A stretch of DNA of 64,000 bases from Algoriphagus winogradskyi (lineage in GTDB: Bacteria; Bacteroidota; Bacteroidia; Cytophagales; Cyclobacteriaceae). The stretch covers positions 62,001 through 126,000 of the forward strand of contig NZ_FXUA01000008.1 in assembly GCF_900182815.1 (NCBI RefSeq), written 5' to 3'. A model generated the notes under the pieces. It was not told the origin of the DNA, ran no database searches, and worked only from the letters and a program-made list of their open reading frames with translations. The translations under genes and the position numbers were made by a program. Below are positions 9,375 to 18,096 of this stretch, piece by piece. Numbering within the stretch: position 1 is the first letter of the stretch; each line of letters opens with the position of its first letter.

Positions 9375-9418
9375 GTAACAATTGTCACTTCTTCTTCTGG
9401 GGATCACGGGTACTTTTG
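9375..9418 (+). promoter_or_regulatory. Candidate Crp/Fnr operator plus -7 element of the TauE/SafE gene
   Basis: GTAACAATTGTCAC at 9375-9388 is a palindrome with one mismatched pair, of the form GTRAYA-NN-TRTYAC, and it matches the operator at 7704-7717 at 10 of 14 positions. A perfect TACTTTTG (TAnnTTTG) lies at 9411-9418. The centre-to-centre distance is 33 bp, the same as at the regulator gene. A leader of about 20 nt to the ATG at 9444 is predicted. Confidence 0.55.
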
Positions 9419-9443
9419 TGCTATCAAATCTTAGAAAATCATT

Positions 9444-10250
9444 ATGGAAATCATCGTTTTAGTTGGTTATGCAGCGGCGGTTGTTATAGGTGTAAGTTTG
9501 GGGCTAATTGGAGGAGGGGGGTCTATATTGACTGTGCCTGTACTTGTCTATATCTTGGGGATTGACCCTGTTTTAGCCACTGCATATTCGCTTTTTGTAG
9601 TAGGAAGTACTTCACTGGTTGGGTCATTTACTTATATGAAAAAACAGCTAGTTAATTACAAGACTGCTTTAGTTTTTGCTATACCCTCATTTATTGCAGT
9701 TTTCTTAACTCGAAAATTCATTGTCCCAGCTTTACCGGACCCTTTATTTGACTTAGCAGGAATGGAGATTACCAAAAGTATTGGAATCATGGTCTTCTTT
9801 GCCCTGATCATGCTTGCAGCTTCTTATTCTATGATCAAAGGAAATGGTAATACAACAAATGAGGAAGAAAGCGAAATTAAATTTAATATACCATTGATTG
9901 CAGTTGAGGGAATTGTAGTAGGATTGATTACAGGTATAGTGGGTGCCGGGGGCGGATTTTTGATCATTCCTGCTCTGGTTCTTTTGGCAAAGCTTCCTAT
10001 GAAAATGGCTGTTGGTACTTCACTCTTGATAATTGCCGCAAAATCTTTAATAGGATTTTTAGGAGATGTTTCTAATCAAACAATAGATTGGAAAATGCTT
10101 TTGATTTTTACAGGCTTATCAATTATTGGGATTTTCATAGGTAGTTCCTTATCCAAAAGGATTAATGAAAAGGCACTCAAAAAAGGGTTTGGTTGGTTTG
10201 TGCTTGTAATGGGGATTTATATCATCACCAAAGAACTCATGTCAATGTGA
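9444..10250 (+). CDS. TauE/SafE family (sulfite exporter-like) membrane protein
   Basis: This 268-residue inner-membrane protein has about eight hydrophobic segments and the internal duplication typical of the family. The repeat signature appears as LGLIGGGGSILTVP near residue 20-32 and as a similar Gly-rich GIVGAGGGFLIIPA stretch in the second half. Family members export small sulphur or organic anions (sulfite, sulfoacetate), but the substrate cannot be read from sequence. The upstream palindrome suggests control by the Crp/Fnr regulator 1 kb away. Confidence 0.88.
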   Translation: MEIIVLVGYAAAVVIGVSLGLIGGGGSILTVPVLVYILGIDPVLATAYSLFVVGSTSLVGSFTYMKKQLVNYKTALVFAIPSFIAVFLTRKFIVPALPDPLFDLAGMEITKSIGIMVFFALIMLAASYSMIKGNGNTTNEEESEIKFNIPLIAVEGIVVGLITGIVGAGGGFLIIPALVLLAKLPMKMAVGTSLLIIAAKSLIGFLGDVSNQTIDWKMLLIFTGLSIIGIFIGSSLSKRINEKALKKGFGWFVLVMGIYIITKELMSM

Positions 10251-10379
10251 GGTAGTGAATTCCATTTCAAAAGCGGGAAATAAAGATCGAATTTAAGGTA
10301 GCTGTAAGTTTTCTTTTCTAGTTGTAAAATCCAGTTGGTTGGTTGGTTTCGTAAATGAATGAAACTAACTAATCAACTA

Positions 10380-11903
10380 ATGAAAAAAAGAAACATTTTC
10401 CCCGTATTACTGGCCAGTATGATTTTTTCTCTGGCTTTTACCTCATGTGATGATAATGACGATGATATGGATCCCGTCGTTGAGATGCCAGGCACTGCCC
10501 CGGAAGTAAGTTTTACGGCATTGACTTCGGATAATATGATTTTGGTGTACAATGCTCAAAATCTTTCCGCCCCTTCTAGTTCTTTGGCTATTACGGGATT
10601 AGGTTCCGGTGAAATGATTGTATCAATTGATTACCGTCCAGCGACCGGTCAGCTTTATGCACTCAGCTCCATGAGTCGTATCTATCATATCAATGAAAAC
10701 TCAGGTGCAGCTACTGCCCTGGGAACTGGTGCATTTACCCCTTCAGTTCAGGGGGCGAATCCTTCGTTAGACTTTAACCCTACAGTGGATAGAATAAGAT
10801 TGGTCACCGAATCTGGACAGAATTTACGTCTACATCCAGAATTGGGCACTGTTGTCGCTACGGATGGCTCTATTAATGGAGGTATGAATCCTAGAATCGG
10901 CGCTGTAGCGTACTCGAATAGTTTTTCAGGGACTACCATGACCACCTTATTCGATATTGACTTTGAGCAGGACAAACTTTATAAGCAAGTTCCTCCAAAT
11001 GATGGTGGATTGGAGGAAGTAGGTGAACTAGGTGTGGACTTTGAAGGAGTAGGTGATATGGATTTGAATCCTGATAACTCTGTGGCTTTGGCAGTAAATA
11101 GAAAGGATGATGAATCAAGACTATACACAATTGACCTTTCCACTGGAAAAGCTATGTGGATAGGAACTTTTACTCAACCAGTGGTAAGTATTGCTTTCAA
11201 AACTAACCCGATTGCCTATGCAACCGACTCAGCTAATAAACTTTACCGATTTGACCCTACAAATCCAAGTCCGATTTCAGTGGACATGATGGGATTGAAA
11301 GCAGGAGAGATGATTGTTGGACTTGATTTCCGTCCTGTGAATGGTCAGTTACTTGCCATATCTAATATGAGTCAGTTATATAGTGTCAACCCTTCGAGTG
11401 GGGCAGTTACTGCGATCGGTAGTCAGCTCATGCCAGCAGCGATGGGATCCTTTATTGGATTTGATTTTAATCCAACAGTGGATAGAATCCGCCTGATCAC
11501 CGAGACAGGACAAAACCTTAGATTACATCCAGATTTGGGGACAGTAGTAGCAGTGGACGGAAGTCTTAACCCAGGTACGCCCATGGCGAGTGCAGCTGCA
11601 TATACCAAAAGCTTTGCAGGAACTACTTCTACAGCCCTTTACGTAGTAGATGCCCAAAATGATATGTTATATCAAGTGTCTCCTCCAAATGATGGAGTGC
11701 TCGTAGCAATCGGATCATTGGGAATAGATTTGATAGATGATAATGGATTTGATATAGGTGGAACTTCAGATATGGCTTATGGAGTATTTACTGTAGGGTC
11801 TGCCTCTGGAGTTTACTCTGTAAATCTGATGTCAGGTGCAGCTTCAAAAATTTCAGACCTTAATTTTACGCCTACTTCAATGGCGTTAGGGTTAGGTTTC
11901 TAA
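10380..11903 (+). CDS. Lipoprotein with two DUF4394 domains
   Basis: A lipoprotein signal precedes the lipobox LAFTSC, after which comes an acidic DDNDDD linker that may favour surface exposure. Two homologous DUF4394 halves follow; landmark DFNPTVDRIRL appears at residues 131 and 362 (231 apart), each followed by a GQNLRLHP motif. The repeated pattern resembles a beta-propeller-like blade array. DUF4394 has no assigned function that I know of. An ATG at 10359 is also in frame, but starting at 10380 gives a compact MKKRN signal peptide. A strong terminator follows. Confidence 0.88.
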   Translation: MKKRNIFPVLLASMIFSLAFTSCDDNDDDMDPVVEMPGTAPEVSFTALTSDNMILVYNAQNLSAPSSSLAITGLGSGEMIVSIDYRPATGQLYALSSMSRIYHINENSGAATALGTGAFTPSVQGANPSLDFNPTVDRIRLVTESGQNLRLHPELGTVVATDGSINGGMNPRIGAVAYSNSFSGTTMTTLFDIDFEQDKLYKQVPPNDGGLEEVGELGVDFEGVGDMDLNPDNSVALAVNRKDDESRLYTIDLSTGKAMWIGTFTQPVVSIAFKTNPIAYATDSANKLYRFDPTNPSPISVDMMGLKAGEMIVGLDFRPVNGQLLAISNMSQLYSVNPSSGAVTAIGSQLMPAAMGSFIGFDFNPTVDRIRLITETGQNLRLHPDLGTVVAVDGSLNPGTPMASAAAYTKSFAGTTSTALYVVDAQNDMLYQVSPPNDGVLVAIGSLGIDLIDDNGFDIGGTSDMAYGVFTVGSASGVYSVNLMSGAASKISDLNFTPTSMALGLGF

Positions 11904-11912
11904 TCAAAAACA

Positions 11913-11961
11913 ATCAAACCAAAAAAGGGCCAGATCATCTCTGGCCCTTTTTTGGTTTGAT
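11913..11961. terminator. Bidirectional terminator between convergent genes
   Basis: A 22-bp perfect stem has the core AAAAAAGGGCCAGA/TCTGGCCCTTTTTT with a 5-nt loop. The A and T runs flanking the GC core let it work in both directions, ending the DUF4394 gene (+) and the membrane protein gene (-). Confidence 0.95.
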
Positions 11962-11964
11962 AGG

Positions 11965-12615
11965 TTAACTCCTGTAAACCATAATATACCATACTAACCA
12001 AATAGCTAGGGGAAGGTAATAACTAATCAATACTACAATACTGCACTCCCCAAAAGGCCGCCTGCTAATCATATGAAAACCGTAGAGCCAAACAATTCCG
12101 TATATGATTTCGAAGATATTGAGTGTAGCTAAAGCATAGTGATATTGACCAGCTACATTTTCAGGACCAATCAATGACAGCATAGAAAGTGCTCTGAATT
12201 CATCAATTTCTAAGTAAGTGACACCCGTTTGCGGAGAAATGTATACCAGCAGCCTAATCAGCTCTGGGAAAATAAAAACCACTTCGGCAATAAGTGCAAA
12301 CTGCCAGAGTTCCTTATAGGGAACTTTATAGCCTATTAAGAAGGCACCAAGCCAAAAGAGGAAAGATATTATTGTGAATTTCCACAGTAATGCAAAAGGA
12401 GTCCATAGGTAGTTTAAGGCATTGAAAACATGAAATATCATGAAGTCACCTCTGGCTTCCAGATTATCATAATCAGGTATGGCTTCCAGAATTAGCGTAT
12501 TTGTGAGATACCTAATCAGCAGAAACAAAAACACCAGTACAAAAAAATAAACCCGTTTGTCGAAATCAATTAGTTCTTTCAGACGTTGTCCCTCTGGAGT
12601 TAAAGTTTTAGCCAT
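11965..12615 (-). CDS. Uncharacterised polytopic membrane protein
   Basis: The 216-residue protein has five hydrophobic segments (near residues 22-45, 70-92, 100-125, 160-180 and 190-213) after a short charged N terminus. The layout is reminiscent of Yip1-type membrane proteins, but I cannot assign a family. It is transcribed divergently from the TPR gene at 12695, and both have TAnnTTTG elements in the shared 79-bp gap. Function is unknown. Confidence 0.75.
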   Translation of the reverse strand: MAKTLTPEGQRLKELIDFDKRVYFFVLVFLFLLIRYLTNTLILEAIPDYDNLEARGDFMIFHVFNALNYLWTPFALLWKFTIISFLFWLGAFLIGYKVPYKELWQFALIAEVVFIFPELIRLLVYISPQTGVTYLEIDEFRALSMLSLIGPENVAGQYHYALATLNIFEIIYGIVWLYGFHMISRRPFGECSIVVLISYYLPLAIWLVWYIMVYRS

Positions 12616-12634
12616 AATTGTGATGAATCTTGGC

Positions 12635-12672
12635 CAAATCTAAAATTTTGTTTGGGAATACCCCTAATTTTG
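12635..12672. promoter_or_regulatory. Divergent -7 promoter elements
   Basis: On the minus strand TAGATTTG (12635-12642) faces the membrane protein gene; on the plus strand TAATTTTG (12665-12672) faces the TPR gene. Both match TAnnTTTG exactly. The expected leaders are about 13-16 nt. No convincing -33 element is visible. Confidence 0.5.
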
Positions 12673-12694
12673 AGTTTTAAAAAAGAATAAATAT

Positions 12695-13888
12695 ATGTCA
12701 ACACGAATCGTAATGATTCTCAGCATTTGGTTTGCCGGACTTGGCATAGCTCAGGCGCAGCAGGTTGAGGCAGATTCAATGTTCTTTGCGCCTTCTAAGT
12801 ATTTGCTTTTGGACAAAGGGCTGCAGTTTAGAATTACCAAGGCTATTAATAGCATGTATAATTTTGATTTTGCGACAGCAGAAAGAGATTACGCTGTGCT
12901 AGCCATTCAATACCCCAATCATCCTTTACCAGAATTTTTAGTCGCTTTGGGATATTGGTGGAGGATCGAAGTAGATGTGACGAACGAAAAATACGATGCC
13001 ATCTTACTTAAATATCTGGATAGATCCATTAATAAGGCTCAAGCCATGTTTGATGAGGATGAAACTAATAAGGAGGCAGCTTTCTTTCTAGCAGCTGGAT
13101 ATGGATTTAAGGGACGGCTTTATTCTGAGAGAAAAAGCTGGACAAAGGCAGCTTGGGCTGGAAAGAATGCATTAAAATACATGGAGTTAAGTAGAGGTGA
13201 GGAAGAGTTCAATCCTGAATTGCTTTTAGGAGATGCGCTTTTCAATTATTTCTCTGAATGGATACCGGAAAATTATCCGCTGATGAGGCCTGTAATGGCG
13301 CTTTTCCCAAAGGGAAACAAAGAGCTAGGTTTACAACAATTGGAGGAGGTCGCCAATAATGCCTTTTACACCAGAATTGAAGCACAGTATTTTTTATTTA
13401 GGCTATATGCTTCAGAGGAAAAAGAGCCATTTAAAGCATTACAAATTACAGATTATTTACATACTAAATTTCCTGACAACCCGTATTTCCATCGTTCTTA
13501 TGCACGCCATCTTTATGCAGTAGGAAGATGGGCAGAATCCGTGCAGCAATCCAAAGAAATACTGGATAGAATTGATGCCAAGCAAACGGGTTATGAATCG
13601 AATAGTGGAAGGTATGCAGCATTTTATATTGCCCAATTCAATGAGCGGATGGGTAATACCGCTGAAGCAAAGAAGTATTACCTGAAAACACTCAGCTACG
13701 GAGAAGAATCTGAATCCCAGGAAAGCGGTTATTATTTACATGCATTGCTACAACTTGGTAAGATTGCAACTAAGGAGCAAAACAAGACTCTCGCAAAAGA
13801 ATATTTCAAAAAGGTAAAGAAGTATGCTAAGCGAAAACACCCCGCTCATCAAGAGGCCCGAGATTTTATCAAAAAGAATAAACTTTAA
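12695..13888 (+). CDS. Exported TPR-like repeat protein
   Basis: An N-terminal signal peptide is likely cut after residue ~21 (IAQAQ/Q), so the 397-residue protein is periplasmic. The rest is almost entirely helical, with TPR-like pairs such as the one around residues 305-330 (FYIAQFNERMGNTAEAKKYY) and a last helix pair near 350-375. The C terminus is Lys-rich. TPR arrays bind protein partners; none is evident nearby. Function is unknown. Confidence 0.82.
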   Translation: MSTRIVMILSIWFAGLGIAQAQQVEADSMFFAPSKYLLLDKGLQFRITKAINSMYNFDFATAERDYAVLAIQYPNHPLPEFLVALGYWWRIEVDVTNEKYDAILLKYLDRSINKAQAMFDEDETNKEAAFFLAAGYGFKGRLYSERKSWTKAAWAGKNALKYMELSRGEEEFNPELLLGDALFNYFSEWIPENYPLMRPVMALFPKGNKELGLQQLEEVANNAFYTRIEAQYFLFRLYASEEKEPFKALQITDYLHTKFPDNPYFHRSYARHLYAVGRWAESVQQSKEILDRIDAKQTGYESNSGRYAAFYIAQFNERMGNTAEAKKYYLKTLSYGEESESQESGYYLHALLQLGKIATKEQNKTLAKEYFKKVKKYAKRKHPAHQEARDFIKKNKL

Positions 13889-14057
13889 TTCACTAGCTAT
13901 CGTTTTTACAAAAAATAACAGGAGATAATTTGAATTTTTTAAAGGAGGCAAGGGATTTTGAAAGGATTGTTTGTGTATTGGCCCTTAAATCTTAAGAAAA
14001 TTTTGATTTTCCTCTTTAAAATTCTGATGAATGGTTTAAAACAATCATCAATTATAT

Positions 14058-14065
14058 TAACTTTG
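14058..14065 (+). promoter_or_regulatory. -7 element of the Lrp gene
   Basis: TAACTTTG matches TAnnTTTG and lies 20 bp before the first ATG, predicting a short leader. Confidence 0.5.
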
Positions 14066-14085
14066 TGCGATATAAAATTTTGTAA

Positions 14086-14580
14086 ATGCAAGAGATCATG
14101 GATCATAGCTTAAGAATAAAATTCGATAAAATCGACAGGAAGATTCTGGAAATCTTACAGGCTAATGCCAAAATCACGAATGCTCAATTGTCAAAAGATA
14201 TTGGGCTTTCTCCGGCTCCTACCTTGGAGCGAGTGAAGAAGTTGGAGCAGTCTGGAATCATAAAGAGTTATCATGCAAAGCTAGATCCTGAGAAGATCGG
14301 CTTGGGTGTAAGTACTTTTGTATTAGTGAGCTTGATAGGTCACAATAAAGGGAATATTGAAGCTTTCATGAAGGAGATTAACATCATCCCAGAAGTGATA
14401 GAGTGTCACCACATCACCGGTACTGGAGATTTTATTCTTAAGATTATAGCAAAGGATATTACCTCATACCAGAATTTGATGCTTGAGAAAGTGTCAGAGA
14501 TCAAAGAAGTAGATTCCATGCAATCCATGGTAATTTTGTCTACTTTCAAAGATTCTAAAGTAATGCCAATTCCGGCTTAA
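14086..14580 (+). CDS. Lrp/AsnC family transcription regulator
   Basis: A small feast/famine regulator: the N-terminal HTH (about residues 18-60, with LSKDIGLSPAPTLERVKKLE) is followed by a RAM ligand-binding domain (about 75-155) carrying the HHITGTGDFIL strand. Such proteins bind amino acids and control amino-acid metabolism as octamers. A second in-frame ATG at 14098 is nearly as plausible as a start. The gene is single and closed by a terminator. Its own promoter is a likely target, but no clear operator was identified. Confidence 0.92.
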   Translation: MQEIMDHSLRIKFDKIDRKILEILQANAKITNAQLSKDIGLSPAPTLERVKKLEQSGIIKSYHAKLDPEKIGLGVSTFVLVSLIGHNKGNIEAFMKEINIIPEVIECHHITGTGDFILKIIAKDITSYQNLMLEKVSEIKEVDSMQSMVILSTFKDSKVMPIPA

Positions 14581-14599
14581 TCAGCCTTTACTACTAGCT

Positions 14600-14629
14600 A
14601 AAGGGTGGCGTAAGTCACCCTTTTTTTTT
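14600..14629 (+). terminator. Intrinsic terminator after the Lrp gene
   Basis: AAAGGGTG pairs with CACCCTTT around an 8-nt loop and runs into nine T. It ends seven bases before the Nudix start. Confidence 0.92.
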
Positions 14630-14635
14630 GAACAA

Positions 14636-15178
14636 ATGGAACAAAATCCCTGGAAAACAAAAAAGATTAATCCGATTTATGAAAATCCCTGGATTAAGGT
14701 AGAGCATCATGATATCATAAATCCTGCTGGAAAAGAGGGGATATATGGTAAGGTTCATTTCAAGAATAGAGCAATGGGCATTATTCCTATTGATACCGAA
14801 GGAAATACCTGGCTCATCGGCCAATACCGATACACCTTGAATGAATATGCATGGGAAATACCTATGGGTGGGGGACCTTTGGAAGAAGATAAACTAGAGA
14901 GTGCAAAGAGGGAATTGAAGGAAGAAACAGGATTAACAGCTGAGAAATGGACCGAGATTATGAAAATCCATACTTCCAACTCGGTAACTGACGAAGTGGG
15001 TTTTGTTTATTTGGCACAAGAGCTTACTCAAGGAGAAACTGAATTTGAGGAAACCGAGATTCTCAAAATAAAGAAATTGCCTTTCACTCAAGTGGTGGAG
15101 ATGGTAATGAATGGCGAAATCACAGATGGAATCAGTATAGCTGCAGTCCTCAAAGTAGCAAGAATGCTAAATTTGTAA
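14636..15178 (+). CDS. Nudix hydrolase, ADP-ribose pyrophosphatase type
   Basis: The 180-residue enzyme is predicted to hydrolyse a nucleoside diphosphate linked to another group, probably ADP-ribose, using divalent metal. The Nudix box is intact: G-x5-E-x7-REL-K-EE-T-GL, ending in RELKEETGL around residues 88-100. An N-terminal strand region (WKTKKINPIYENPWI) is typical of ADP-ribose pyrophosphatases. The stop is separated by 1 nt from the MATE start, so the two are co-transcribed. Confidence 0.9.
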   Translation: MEQNPWKTKKINPIYENPWIKVEHHDIINPAGKEGIYGKVHFKNRAMGIIPIDTEGNTWLIGQYRYTLNEYAWEIPMGGGPLEEDKLESAKRELKEETGLTAEKWTEIMKIHTSNSVTDEVGFVYLAQELTQGETEFEETEILKIKKLPFTQVVEMVMNGEITDGISIAAVLKVARMLNL

Positions 15179-15179
15179 T

Positions 15180-16535
15180 ATGACGATCAAGGATCATTTT
15201 AAGACTACGTTTACCTTGGCTTTTCCAGTGGTGTTGAGCCAGCTGGGTCAGGTGCTGGTAGGAGTAGCCGATAGTATGATGGTTGGCCGAATGGGGGCGG
15301 TACCGCTAGCTGCAGCCTCCTTGGGTAATAGTATATTTTTTGTAATTCTCATGTTTGGAATGGGAATTTCGATGGGCATTACTCCTTTGGTGTCAGTAGC
15401 GGAAGGCAAAGGGAAATTCAAGCGAATCGGGCATCTTTTTCAGCATGGTTTATGGATTAATATTGCTACCGCTATTCTTTTGACGGTTGTGGTACTAGGG
15501 CTTTCCCAAGGACTACACTTTCTTGATCAGCCCGAGGAAGTGGTAACACTCACCATACCTTATCTTTTTATTATCACAGCATCTCTTCTGCCTTTCATGA
15601 TCTTTCAATCGTTTAAGCAGTTAGCAGAAGGACTTTCCCAGACTAAACAAGCGATGTATGTGACCATTTTTTGTAATCTGGTTAACGTATTTCTGAATTG
15701 GGTATTTATTTACGGGAATCTTGGAGCTCCTGAAATGGGGCTAAATGGAGCTGGATTGGCAACGTTGATCTCCAGAGTATTGATGCCACTTATGATGGGT
15801 TGGTATGTCATGCGTGCGAAGAGATACAGCGTATTTAACCTAAAACTAGGTATAGGTAAACTTAGGTTTTTACTCCTCAACAGAATATTGAAAATAGGAG
15901 TGCCAACAGGATTTCAATACATATTCGAAGTAAGTGCATTCAGTGCAGCAGCCATCATGATGGGCTGGATAGGTGTCAATGCACTTGCGGCACATCAGAT
16001 TGCCATCAATCTCGCTTCTGTCAGCTATATGATGGTTTCGGGTCTGAGTACAGCAGGTATGATTCGTGTTAGCAATCAAATTGGTCGAAATAATTTTAGA
16101 GGAATGCGGGAAGCAGGAATGGTGGTTTTTGGGATGGTTTTGGTATTTATGTCGATCACCGGATTGATCTTTATCCTAATGAGATTCTATCTTCCCACCC
16201 TTTACATCGATAACGAGGAGGTTGTTGCTTTGTCGGCATCATTACTGATCATTGCGGGATTATTCCAGCTTTCTGACGGCGTGCAAGTGGCAGGTTTGGG
16301 CGTATTGAGAGGGCTTGAAGATGTGAGGTTCCCTACATTGATCACCTTAGTAGCATATTGGGTTATTGGACTTCCATTAGGTTATTTTTTGGCGTTTGAA
16401 CTTGGCTTTGCCGAAAAAGGGATTTGGTATGGCTTGTTAATAGGTCTGTCTGTAACTGCTGTGGTACTCTTTTACCGTTTTCATAAACTAAGTAATCGTA
16501 TGATTGCCGCAAATAAACCGGTTGTCATAGCCTAG
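15180..16535 (+). CDS. MATE family multidrug/Na+ antiporter
   Basis: This 451-residue inner-membrane protein has 12 predicted helices in two homologous halves. The N-terminal part has the family features LSQLGQVLVGVADSMMVGRM and ASLGNSIFF; the second half begins with GVPTGFQYIFEVSAF and AAHQIAIN. MATE proteins expel cationic drugs and metabolites in exchange for Na+ or H+. It is translated from directly after the Nudix stop and shares its transcript. Confidence 0.95.
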   Translation: MTIKDHFKTTFTLAFPVVLSQLGQVLVGVADSMMVGRMGAVPLAAASLGNSIFFVILMFGMGISMGITPLVSVAEGKGKFKRIGHLFQHGLWINIATAILLTVVVLGLSQGLHFLDQPEEVVTLTIPYLFIITASLLPFMIFQSFKQLAEGLSQTKQAMYVTIFCNLVNVFLNWVFIYGNLGAPEMGLNGAGLATLISRVLMPLMMGWYVMRAKRYSVFNLKLGIGKLRFLLLNRILKIGVPTGFQYIFEVSAFSAAAIMMGWIGVNALAAHQIAINLASVSYMMVSGLSTAGMIRVSNQIGRNNFRGMREAGMVVFGMVLVFMSITGLIFILMRFYLPTLYIDNEEVVALSASLLIIAGLFQLSDGVQVAGLGVLRGLEDVRFPTLITLVAYWVIGLPLGYFLAFELGFAEKGIWYGLLIGLSVTAVVLFYRFHKLSNRMIAANKPVVIA

Positions 16536-16605
16536 GCGTTTTCGAACAGTATCGTTCTTCCTAATTATACTTTTTGTTTTATCTTCAGGATAAATCCAAT
16601 CTGAT

Positions 16606-17958
16606 ATGACTAAAAAGCTACTCTTTGCCTTTTCTCTACTAATTCTTTCTAATTGTGCTTTCGCACAAAACCTTGCCGTGCTTTCCCAGCGTGATCAAGC
16701 TGAGGTAATAGATCGTTGGTTGGAATACCGAATTGAGAATCTTCTCCCGGAATTAATGACTGAGACTGGCATAGATATGTGGGTGGTGATCTCCCGGGAA
16801 TACAATGAAGATCCAGTGATCCGAACTATGCTTCCTGCCACTTGGCATGCAGCACGCAGGAGGACAATCCTAGTAATGTATCAGCCTTCCGCTAATGCTC
16901 CAGTGGAAACGTATGCTGTTGCTCGATACGATGTAGGAAAATCTTTCAAAAGAGCTTGGGATCCAGAGACTCAACCGGATCAGTGGAAGGCTTTAATGGA
17001 GTTGATTTCTTCCAAAAATCCTAAGAAAATAGGCTTGAATTACGCTAAAGATTATGGGCATGCAGACGGGTTGACTACAAATGAGCATCAGGTGTTTTTG
17101 GAATATTTGCCTCAAAATCTTCAGACAAATGTTGTCTCTGCTCAGACACTAGCTGTTCGCTGGTTGGAAACTAGAACTGAGCCTGAGATGGCTACATACA
17201 AGCATATTCAAGAAATCGCTCATTCCATCGTGAGTGAAGGATTGTCTGAGGCCGTGATTACTCCCGGTGTGACAACCACCGAAGATGTGGTGTGGTGGTA
17301 TAGGGAGAAAATTAAAGAAATGAAGCTGGACACTTGGTTTCATCCATCTGTGGACATTCAGCGTGCGGATCCTGCAAACAATGAGCAAAACAGAAACTTT
17401 GCGACCAAGTCTCCTGAGTCAGTGATTTTACCAGGGGATTTACTACATGTGGATTTTGGAATTACTTATCTCAGATTAAATACTGATACTCAGGAAATGG
17501 CTTATGTGCTGAAAGCTGGCGAGACTGAGGTTCCGGCATATCTTAGCAAAGCTTTTGCCCAGGGAAATAGAGTTCAGGATATTTTGACATCCAATTATGT
17601 GGCTGGTAAAACTGGGAATGAAATTCTTCGTGCTTCCCGAAAAGTATTGGATGCAGAAGGGATTCGAGGAAGCATCTATACCCACCCATTAGGTTTTTAT
17701 GGGCACTCTGCTGGCCCTACTATAGGCATGTGGGATAATCAAGGTGACACTCCTGGTGCAGGTGACTTTCCGCTTCATGCAAATACCGGCTATGCTATTG
17801 AATTGAATGCTGTAGTTTTTGTGCCCGAATGGAATAAAGATGTGAGAATCATGCTTGAAGAGGGAGCTCTATTTGATGGGAAAAAAGTGACATATTACAA
17901 TGGACGCCAAAAGGAGATTTTCGCTATTCCTAGAGCAAAAGGTTACTTGGGGAATTGA
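16606..17958 (+). CDS. Secreted M24 family metallopeptidase (Xaa-Pro aminopeptidase-like)
   Basis: A signal peptide (about 1-20, cleavage near AFAQ) directs this 450-residue protein to the periplasm. The N-terminal creatinase-like region (25-180) precedes the pita-bread catalytic domain. Candidate metal ligands are seen in order: Asp in LLHVDFG, a second Asp in NTDTQE, His in GHSAGP, Glu in AIELN and Glu in LEEGALF. The second Asp is in a less usual setting, so activity is likely but not certain. It probably trims N-terminal residues next to proline. The gene is single. Confidence 0.88.
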   Translation: MTKKLLFAFSLLILSNCAFAQNLAVLSQRDQAEVIDRWLEYRIENLLPELMTETGIDMWVVISREYNEDPVIRTMLPATWHAARRRTILVMYQPSANAPVETYAVARYDVGKSFKRAWDPETQPDQWKALMELISSKNPKKIGLNYAKDYGHADGLTTNEHQVFLEYLPQNLQTNVVSAQTLAVRWLETRTEPEMATYKHIQEIAHSIVSEGLSEAVITPGVTTTEDVVWWYREKIKEMKLDTWFHPSVDIQRADPANNEQNRNFATKSPESVILPGDLLHVDFGITYLRLNTDTQEMAYVLKAGETEVPAYLSKAFAQGNRVQDILTSNYVAGKTGNEILRASRKVLDAEGIRGSIYTHPLGFYGHSAGPTIGMWDNQGDTPGAGDFPLHANTGYAIELNAVVFVPEWNKDVRIMLEEGALFDGKKVTYYNGRQKEIFAIPRAKGYLGN

Positions 17959-17980
17959 GTTTTCCATGAGTTTCCAGGAA

Positions 17981-18093
17981 TTTTCCCGCAGATTATCGCT
18001 GATTTTTAGCGCGCAGATTATCGCTGATTTTTAAGTAAAACCTTTAAGATCTGCGTAAAATCTGCGGTTTTATCGGCGTTTATCTGCGGGAAA
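17981..18093. repeat. TCTGCG-type intergenic hairpin with an internal direct repeat
   Basis: A 21-bp unit (17988-18008) is repeated at 18013-18033, a 25-bp period. The outer arms 17981-18002 and 18073-18093 are inverted copies, with 18 of 21 positions pairing (core TTTCCCGCAGAT/ATCTGCGGGAAA). It lies between convergent stops and has no T tract. Elements built on GCAGATTATCGC and ATCTGCG words are scattered in many Bacteroidota genomes. Confidence 0.8.
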
Positions 18094-18096
18094 TAC

